A stretch of 64,000 nt of DNA from CS4-C045 sp963844115 (lineage in GTDB: Bacteria > Planctomycetota > Planctomycetia > Pirellulales > UBA7805): the NCBI GenBank assembly GCA_963844115.1, contig CAWJNN010000040.1, positions 114,382-178,381 on the forward strand, written 5' to 3'. A program made the translations under genes and the position numbers. Of this stretch, positions 56,599 through 64,000 are shown piece by piece. Numbering within the stretch: the stretch's first letter is position 1; the number at the start of each line of letters is the position of its first letter. A model generated the notes under the pieces. It was given only the letters and a program-made list of their open reading frames with translations, made no database searches and was not told the DNA's origin.

Positions 56599-56825
56599 AC
56601 GCTCGTGGGAATGTTACGAGATCAGCGGACCTGCGAATTCAATTCCTTCGCATCCATTTAAGCGAGATGGCAATTCAGTGTCCTTTCGAAGTCCGCATTT
56701 TTCCCTTTTTGTCTCAGGACGTGGGATTTTGCCATTGATACCGCTACGATCACGATGTCAATAGTGACACAGTCCCGCAACATTTGTCATTCGCTTCCGT
56801 TTTTCCTCGAGTGAACTTGTCTGTC

Positions 56826-57541
56826 ATGAACGCTCCTGACGCTCCAACGAAAACCCTCTCGGGCGTCATTTCGCTGCCCGTGGACGGGCGAACGACTTTG
56901 GCAGGAACGGCAAATTCGATCGGCGATGAAGACGACGGATTGATGTATCGGTTGCAGGGGGGAGATCGAACCGCGTTTGAACAACTGGTCGAACGTCACC
57001 AAACGCCCTTGGCCCACTTTTTCTTTCGTCATTTACGCGACTGGCAGCTTGCGGAAGACCTGACGCAAGAAACATTGATTCGCGTCCACAATACGGCCTG
57101 GGATTATCTGCCGCGTGGGTGTTTTAAAGGTTGGATGTTTCGAATCGCTCGGAACCTGATGATCGACAGCACGCGACGACGATCACACGACGCGCTCGTC
57201 AATGCAATACGTTCCCAGCGTCCTCGCGACGATGAAGATGATGTTCTGGAGCGACTGGCGGGCGACTTCGTCCTGCCGGAAGACAAGGCCGATCAAAATG
57301 AATTCGCGCAGATCGTCGGTGAATTGTTGCAAAAAATTCCCGAAGACCAGCGACTGACGTTTATGATGCACCATTATTCGGGATTAAGTTTGCCGGAAGT
57401 GGCCGATGCCATGGAATCCAATTTGCCAACAACCAAGAGTCGGTTGCGCCTCGCCGGGAAAAACTGAGAGATTTGCTGGCTGCGCACGGCATCGCCGATC
57501 CGAGCCAGCCAGAGATGAATGCCCCCGAAGATTCCGTGTAA
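56826..57541 (+). CDS. ECF-type RNA polymerase sigma factor, frameshift near the end
   Basis: Region 2 starts DRTAFEQLVERHQTPLAHFF and continues LTQETLIRVHNTAWDYL with FKGWMFRIARNLMIDSTRRR. Region 4 is IPEDQRLTFMMHHYSGLSLPEVADAM with SNLPTTKSRLRLA. At about 57,453 a C seems to be lost from GCC(C)GGG: the open frame stops 14 bases later, while the next one continues REKLRDLLAAHGIADPSQPE to TAA 57541, the expected end. The joined length is 238 residues. ATG 56826 (MNAPDAPTKTL) is preferred over an upstream TTG. No anti-sigma gene is visible because the palindrome axis follows. Confidence 0.88.
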
Positions 57542-57843
57542 GCGTTGCCCGATCGACCGAGATTCGCCAAAAAGTCGCGGCAGGAAACAGCACAGCCGAT
57601 AGAATAGAAATTGTGAACAAATCGAGATTCGCAAAGATCCGCGGTTACATGGCTCGCGTTAGCCCTGACCGGGACCTCGGGCGGAAATTCGACCAGGCCT
57701 GGTCGATTTTCCGCCCGAGGTCCGGTCAGCGCGAGCCATGTAACCGCGGATCTTTGCGAATCTCGATTTGTTCACAATTTCTATTCTATCGGCTGTGCTG
57801 TTTCCTGCCGCAACTCGGCCAATCTCGGTCGATCGGGCAACGC

Positions 57844-58543
57844 TTACACGGAATTTTCGGGGGCATTGATCTCTGGCTGGCTCGGATCGGCGATACACGC
57901 GCCCCAGCAAATACTCAGTTTTTCCCGGCAAAACGCAACCGACTCTTGGTTGTTGGCAAATTGGATTCCATGGCATCGGCCACTTCCGGCAAACTTAATC
58001 CCGAATAATGGTGCATCATAAACGTCAGTCGCTGGTCTTCGGGAATTTTTTGCAACAATTCACCGACGATATTGCACAAATTCGTTTTCAATGGCCTTGT
58101 CTTCCGGCAGGACGAAGTCGCCCCGCCGTCGCTCCAGAACATCATCTTCATCGTCGCGAGGACGCTGGGAACGTATTGCATTGACGAGCATCGTGTGATC
58201 GTCGTCGCGTGCTGTCGATCATCAGGTTCCGAGCGATTCGAAACATCCAACCTTTAAAACACCCACGCGGCAGACAGGCCGTATTGTGGACGCGAATCAA
58301 TGTTTCTTGCGTCAGGTCTTCCGCAAGCTGCCAGTCGCGTAAATGACGAAAGAAAAAGTGGGCCAAGGGCGTTTGGTGACGTTCGACCAGTTGTTCAAAC
58401 GCGGTTCGATCTCCCCCCTGCAACCGATACATCAATCCGTCGTCTTTTTCATCGCCGATCGAATTTGCGTCCAAAGTCGTTCGCCCCACGGGCAGCGAAA
58501 TGACGCCCGAGAGGGTTTTCGTTGGAGCGTCAGGAGCGTTCAT
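57844..58543 (-). pseudogene. Fold-back copy of the sigma factor
   Basis: Mirrors 56,826-57,541. The start MNAPDAPTKTL and end region NAPEDSV are recognisable, but the frame is lost by several small deletions, for example near 58,200 where VLATMKMMF replaces the intact reading. Confidence 0.9.
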
Positions 58544-58763
58544 GACAGACAAGTTCACTCGAGGAAAAACGGAAGCGAATGACAAATGTTGCGGGACTGT
58601 GTCACTATTGACATCGTGGCGTATCAATGGCAAAATCCCACGTCCTGAGACAAAAAGGGAAAAATGCGGAAATTCAAAGGACACTGAATTGCCATCTCGC
58701 TTAAATGGATGCGAAGGAATTGAATTCGCAGGTCCGCTGATCTCGTAACATTCCCACGAGCGT

Positions 58764-59957
58764 TCAACCGCCCAGTTCGTGTACGAGTATACGCAAGAAT
58801 GGTTCGACATCGGTGACCGGCCCGTATTGAAACGTGCTCGATCGGCCATGACGGTGGCGGGATTGATGTCGACGCACACCCGCGCGGGAAGCATGTTGCC
58901 CACCGCAATGCTGTGCAGCGTGGTGGCAATCATCAGGCAGAACGTCACTCCCTGAACCAATTCTCGCATCTGCGGTTTTCTGGGCCACGAGCGAATCAGT
59001 GATCACATCTGGAAGCGGTCCATCATCGCAAATGCTACCCGCCAGCACATAGGGGATCTTGTTCTGCACGCATTCAAACATGATGCCGCTCGTCAGCAGC
59101 TTCTGGTCGACGGCCTGACGAATTCCTCCCAATCGGCGGATTGCATTGATCGAACGCAAGTGGTGTGCATGACCTTCCTCGCTTCCTCCGCCGCTTTCCA
59201 TCGAGATCCCCAGGCTCGTCCCGTACAACGATTGTTCAATGTCGTGAGTCGCCACTCGGCGAAATAACACATGCACGTAGCCGCGGCGGATCAGCCAGCT
59301 CAGTAATTCGCGACTGCCATATGGACGACGGCAGGGCCCACCACAACCAGATGCGCCCGTGACCTTCAGCGGCGCGACGCATGTTTTCGGCGATGTCGCG
59401 AACGGTCAGATTCTTGGGCTTCTCGCTCGACACGGTACTGTTCATGAAACCGAACGAATGTCCTTGCTCCACGGTAGGTAACACGCGAGTGCCGCCTCGT
59501 CCGATGATGTAATCCAAATGGACGTCCGCCATGGCCGCGCACCACGCCCTGCCCGCATTTCGGTCCAGGGCGATCCCGCAATCCATTTCCTGTCGTTCGA
59601 CACAAATCCATTTGCCGTCAATGCGAACCTCGGTCGGTTCGTTCGTCGTGGCATAAAAGCCCTCGGGAAATGCACTCGATGTCGGCGAGTTCGACACGGA
59701 TATCATGGTGCTGCACGGGCACGGCCCCATGATGGCCGATGACGTGAGGATTCGTTCGAGAGTGGGGCCGTCACGGTCAACCGCACGTAGCTCGGATCTT
59801 TGCGACCATGGCCGTCGAATTTCCTGGCTGTGATAGTCGCCGCGAGTGTCGTGATTTCGTCCAAAACTTTCGGTAGTAACAGACTGTAGATGATGTGGCC
59901 TGCCAGTTCGACGTCTTCCGTGTGCGGCGTGGGATATGACGGAACGTTCATCCTCAT
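58764..59957 (-). pseudogene. Fold-back copy of the LOR/SDH enzyme
   Basis: Mirrors 55,351-56,598 and is about 54 bp shorter. It is split into several readings, for example GKWICVERQEMDCGIALD in one frame and GTSLGISMESGGGSEEGHAH in another. Not an independent gene. Confidence 0.92.
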
Positions 59958-60084
59958 TCCTTCAATATTGGGCCGGAAAATTCCCCGACATCACTGAAAG
60001 TTGACGTCGGCAATTATAACTTCGACAACGTCAAAGTCTGTTTTGCCGCCGATAAATGGGAAAAGTTCACGAAATGTCGAGTTT

Positions 60085-60878
60085 TCAACGTGTTCGGCGA
60101 GATTGACGACATTTGGATTCGCCAGTCCAGCCAGTCCATCATCCGCAAGGTTGTCTCGTGCCAGTCGCTTCGAAGAAAACAACTCGTGAAAATGGTCTTC
60201 CAGGGCGATGAGTGTCTTTTCTTCGGATTGAATTCGAATCCACCAGTCTGTCATGGCATCGGAATCCGTTGTGCGGTGCCTCCTTCCAGGCGAATACCGG
60301 CAGATTCACCAGGTCCCGCACTTCACGCTGTCCGGCGTTCATGGCAGCCTGCATGGCGAAGAACCAACTGGCCGTCACCGTCTTGCTGATAACGATGCCG
60401 CACGTCGGCGAGGTCCCCGGCAAATTCCTGGTGCATGGTCATGTTGCTGGGGTCGATGCATTCGAGATCGAGCCGTGAACTTGACGAGCAGTCGACCCAG
60501 CATCACCGTAATCGGGTTCACCCGCAATTAGATGCCAGCAACGGGGACGACACCATTGACGACGGCTTGATAGACCGGACTGAACAGTGCGGACAGCAAT
60601 TAATCCGCCCATGCTGTGTCCGGCTTTCTCTGCCAGATCAGGGCAATGTCTTGACATAGTCGTCGAACGAGGCCACATGCGTCCCGCGTTCCTGTGGATC
60701 GCCCGTGACCGCGAGAAGGTCGGCGACCACCATCCGCCATCCGCGATCTGTGATTGCCTTGGCTTCACATCATACACCGAATATAATGTTGGCGATGCAT
60801 CCGAATGGTCCGGGCGATAGCTTCGCACGAACAATTCGACTCCATCCACGTTGGCACGGTCTGCGTTTCCAGCCGCAT
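60085..60878 (-). pseudogene. Fold-back copy of the alpha/beta hydrolase
   Basis: Mirrors 54,362-55,222 with about 67 bp lost. Fragments such as HSMGGLIAVRTVQSGL remain, but no frame spans the gene. Confidence 0.92.
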
Positions 60879-61822
60879 CAATTCACTTCCGCTTCCAGCT
60901 TCGCCTTACATTCGATCAGGTCGTGATGCTGCGTAGGGGTCAATTCAGGGGATTTCGATCCCATTTTCTGAATCGTTTGGGTCAGGATCTGGGCGACCAA
61001 CAAGCGCACATATCTTCTCGTCGGCTGGAATCACAAACCAGGGCGTAGGATTTCGAACTGGTGGCATTCAACATTTCTTCATAGGCAGACATGTATTCGT
61101 TCCAGTGCTGGCGTTCCTTCAGATCCCCGGCGGAAAACTTCCGTCGGGTCGTCGAATCACACAGAAACCGTTTTTTTTGCTCATGCTTCGACAGATGCAA
61201 GTAGAATTTGATGACCTTGGTGCTGTTCGGAGGAGATGCCGTTCGAACTGGTTGAGTGACTTCCAAAATGACTTCTTTTCAGGGATTTGCGTCAGAGAAT
61301 GCGTTGGCTGGCCAGGGGTCTCGGGACGGACTTTGACAACGAGAACCTCTTCATAAGTGAGCAATTTGAAGATTCCAATCTGACCACATTCAGGGAGTGC
61401 CTTCGAGCAACGCCAGAGAAAATCGTGGTCCAGTTCTTCTGCGGTTGGCTGTTGAAGCTGACGACTTTGACCCCCTCAGATCACATGTTCAATGGTGCCG
61501 TCTTTTCCCGCGGCATCCATCGCCTGAAGAATGACCAGCACCGACCAGTCTGCAGCGTAGAGCAATTCCTGCGAGGCGGCCAAACGTTGCACGTCTTCAC
61601 TCACGGCTGAACATCACGCTCCGTGACGGCATCCGATTTGTGGTCGTCCGAGTTGGTCCGCCAGGTTGTGGGATAGTCGTTGAGCTTGATCTTCTTCCCG
61701 GCCGGGACTTGGCACATGTCGATGACGTCAGACAGGTTCAGCATGGTGGCTCCGACCGTGCCGTCGGTGATCTTCGGGTGTATTGCCTGGGAAATAGACA
61801 TTCCTTCCGAGTGGAAATTCAA
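60878..61822 (-). pseudogene. Fold-back copy of ppk2
   Basis: Mirrors 53,377-54,362. Pieces such as TYEEVLVVKVRPE and SLNQFERHLL are recognisable; several deletions break the frame. Confidence 0.92.
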
Positions 61823-62451
61823 GACGCAGGCTTCATCTTTCGAGCCAAGTCAACCCTCGCCACGCCGTCGCGGATCGTGGAAATCTCGGTTGGTGTCGTC
61901 ACAACTGGCTCGTGAAAAACATTTTGATTGCGATCAGGTCGCCGCGATGTTCCTTGCCCCCCGCAGTGATCTGCGAGAAGGTGAAAATCCCCTCCGAGAT
62001 CTTATTGGGCGGCGTCAACTTGGACTCGTCATGAAGTGTCGTTGAAATGAGTCGCGATCGGCGGTTCGAAGTGATGTCATTTACATGGCGATTGGCACGT
62101 CACCGCGCGTCTGTAACTGGTCCGCATCGTAATCCGGAGGATCGTTATGTCGGTATTCTTTCATAATGTTCCATAAAATCACAATGAGTTCATTGAATTC
62201 TCGTCGAATCGTAAAGATTCCTATGAAGAGGGATTTGATCTCGGATGGCAGGGATTGCAAAATACAGCGGTCATAACTTCCGCTACAACCCCATCGTAAC
62301 GCTACACACGTGTTTTGAAAACGTCTTGACATGATTCGTGGTTTTGGCACGGTCAGTGCAATGGATGAGAAATGTCGAGTGAATTCAGTCGCCAACTACG
62401 GTGACCCTCGACAAGAAAATGGAAATAACCCCAAGCAACGGAGAAGACGCC

Positions 62452-62689
62452 ATGTTGGTACTGACGCGAAAACGAGACGAAGTCATCAAGATTGGTTCAG
62501 ATATTGTCATCCGAGGATGATAAAGACGGGGAAAACGACCGTGAAAATTGGCATCGAAGCACCAGCTTGGTGCGAGTCATGCGAGGTGAATTGGCGACAC
62601 ACGGCGGGGAATTCGATCTTGAAATGGAGTCCGCCACGGACGAGGAAATGTCTGTCGAATCGTTGCTCGAAGCAGTGGTTCAATGCTGA
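62452..62689 (+). pseudogene. Fold-back copy of csrA
   Basis: Mirrors 52,473-52,712. ATG 62452 opens MLVLTRKRDEVIKIGSDIVI, then an early stop arises (ATTGTCATCCGAGGATGA) and later pieces fall in another frame. Confidence 0.92.
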
Positions 62690-62793
62690 TCGTCTACAGC
62701 GAAGCCATGCTGCAGCGCTGAGTCGGCCGTGAAACGGAACTGGCAAGGTACGCCGTTCACGATCTCGAAATATCATCATGACTGCGGTTTAAA

Positions 62794-64000
62794 AAATGGA
62801 AGAGATTCCAAATAATTCGTTGCGAATCCCTCACGTTCCGCGGACATCTTTCACTGTTGTTCGCTGTCGCGTTCACGAGTCAAATCCAAGCTCAATCCGG
62901 TTGTGCTCGTTGCGTTGCTCACCAATTCGGTCGCCCAGGAACCTAGCCCCAGTTCTCGTCCAGATGTCGCGACACGGTACCGCGGCAGGATCGGGCTCGG
63001 TTCGAAGAAACACCTCCAGTGCCCACGCCATTTTACGGCGTGACGCAGGATTCGGATTCAGCGACCCGAGTCTGTTTCAGAGTCGTCGTGGAACGGCCCG
63101 GTTTTGATTCCGACAGACCCCGTCGTTCCCAGCGGAACGGAACGAGCCCCGCGAGAAGCCACGAGTCCGGCCGCTCCCGCAGCCGCGTACGATCACCAAA
63201 AAATCGCGCTCCGCTACGGTGATCCTCGCGTCGTTCGTATGTTGCAACAATTGAACACATCATCAGTCGAGTCGTTGTACTCCGAAGTGTCCGAGTTGAT
63301 TGATGGACGGCACGTTGGTCCCGGCCGCGTATGCTCGACGTGTGGATAATGCACTCGATCACTTGATTCAGGCGGTAGAATCCCCGCTTTCCAGAAAGCG
63401 GCGGACGTTCAAGGAACGCCTGAGCAAATCGCCAACTTTTCAACAAGAACTGCAGGAGTTGCGAACGCGGATCAAGGTGAAAAGTAATGTTGATGCACTC
63501 GCTGCCCTGCGAAATGTGCAACTGACGGCTGCTCAATCAATCGACATAGACGCCGCCGCCGGAGGTGGTTGGAGTTTGTATATGGAGCGACCGACAGCCT
63601 GGACCAGTTCTCGATGCTCTTGCCACCGAGACCGAGTGTCGGGCTGCGGAGCGAACGTGGTGGCCATCGGAGTCGAAGTAGAACCCACACCCGAAGGTTT
63701 GAAAATTGTCGACCCTGTGCGGTCCCGCGGCCCCACCGAATCTGCGTCGTGGTGACGTCATCGCGCATATGCGATGGAACGAAACTGAAAGAACTGGATT
63801 TGAATCGTGCTGTCGAGTACATCGTCGGGCCCGAAGGAACGGCGATTGAAATTCAAGCGGCGCACAGGGTCGCGGACCCGCCGAGTGACCCTTGTTCGCC
63901 AGAAAATTGCGATCGTCGTCGATGTCCACATGGCCTACACCGCCCAGGAATTGGGTACCTGAAACTGGAACAATTTGCCGATTCCAGTATGGAAGAATTT
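62794..64000 (+). pseudogene. Fold-back copy of the S41 peptidase, cut by the window edge
   Basis: Mirrors the amino part of the S41 gene (52,343 back to about 51,129). Readings such as RVDNALDHLIQAVE and FQQELQELRTRIKVKSNVDA are intact in short runs only. The frame changes often. Confidence 0.9.

Larger units (their letters stand above)
51129..57697. repeat. Left arm of a 13-kb zero-spacer inverted repeat
   Basis: About 6.57 kb whose reverse complement makes up 57,698-64,000. Here the genes are largely intact (S41 protease, csrA, hydrolase and LOR/SDH enzyme with full frames), so this arm carries the more accurate sequence. The axis lies between 57,697 and 57,698 in AGGCCT. Confidence 0.97.
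57698..64000. repeat. Right arm of the 13-kb inverted repeat, error-rich
   Basis: Reverse complement of 57,697 back to 51,129. It is 6,303 bp against 6,569 bp in the left arm, so net 266 bp are missing, spread over many small indels. Every gene is broken in this arm while the same gene is mostly whole in the other. This is what an uncorrected single read folded back on itself looks like. Confidence 0.96.

Noticed and set aside
57698..64000. A second set of genes (sigma factor, LOR/SDH enzyme, hydrolase, ppk2, csrA, S41 peptidase) as a true duplicated locus
   Set aside because: It is an exact mirror of the left arm with small indels, and all frames are broken; it is better explained as a fold-back artefact than as a duplication.

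Overview
This window is not one natural stretch of a genome. It reads as a composite contig, probably from a low-coverage, indel-prone long-read metagenome assembly. Four sequence backgrounds follow one another, and the last ends in a fold-back. Bases 1 to about 34,630 look like a Planctomycetota chromosome (moderately high GC). Bases about 34,634-37,985 are an AT-richer piece whose genes (ileS 3' end, recO, a DUF11-like surface protein, glyS 5' end) resemble Candidate Phyla Radiation bacteria. Bases about 37,990-42,500 are very GC-rich actinobacterial-type sequence (quinone oxidoreductase, MFS transporter, crotonase, molybdopterin oxidoreductase). Bases about 42,500-57,697 again look planctomycetal (ppk1, ppx, ppk2, csrA, S41 protease, a sigma factor), possibly from another species than the first part. 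From 57,698 to the end the sequence is the reverse complement of 57,697 back to about 51,129, with no spacer at the axis and many indels in the second arm.

First planctomycetal block. A minus-strand chaperone group opens the window: groEL1-groES-groEL2, a terminator, then dnaJ running off the edge. An M42 aminopeptidase, homoserine dehydrogenase, a rhomboid protease and a coiled-coil membrane protein follow. A MarR regulator then overlaps a TolC / HlyD-like adaptor / MacB-type ATPase / permease export operon (11,051-17,937). Next come a thioredoxin-like exported protein, FxsA, a large exported protein, a Ser/Thr kinase with a receiver-like tail, a family 4 uracil-DNA glycosylase, the GTPase Der, alanine dehydrogenase and a ParA ATPase. 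A NusG-like factor, an undecaprenyl-phosphate sugar transferase and an XrtA-type polysaccharide deacetylase suggest part of an exopolysaccharide locus. A Uma2 protein, an epimerase missing its middle and the amino end of a planctomycete surface protein close the block.

Second planctomycetal block. It carries three polyphosphate genes (ppx-ppk1 in one operon, cut by the junction, and ppk2 about 10 kb away). It also has a cluster of paralogous small two-helix membrane proteins, a RelE/ParE-like toxin remnant, an S41 processing protease next to csrA, an alpha/beta hydrolase overlapping ppk2, a LOR/SDH-domain enzyme and an ECF-type sigma factor.

Single-base frameshifts interrupt otherwise conserved genes throughout (marR, tolC twice, the permease, the kinase, nusG-like, ppk2 twice, the sigma factor, and nearly every gene of the actinobacterial piece). 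Several sit in short G or C runs, which points to consensus errors rather than biological decay. I found no convincing CRISPR array, transposase, rRNA or tRNA. I did not find a clearly new multi-gene system. The most interesting biological leads are the paralogous membrane-protein cluster, the nested palindromic repeats, and the habit of short perfect tandem duplications next to or inside genes.
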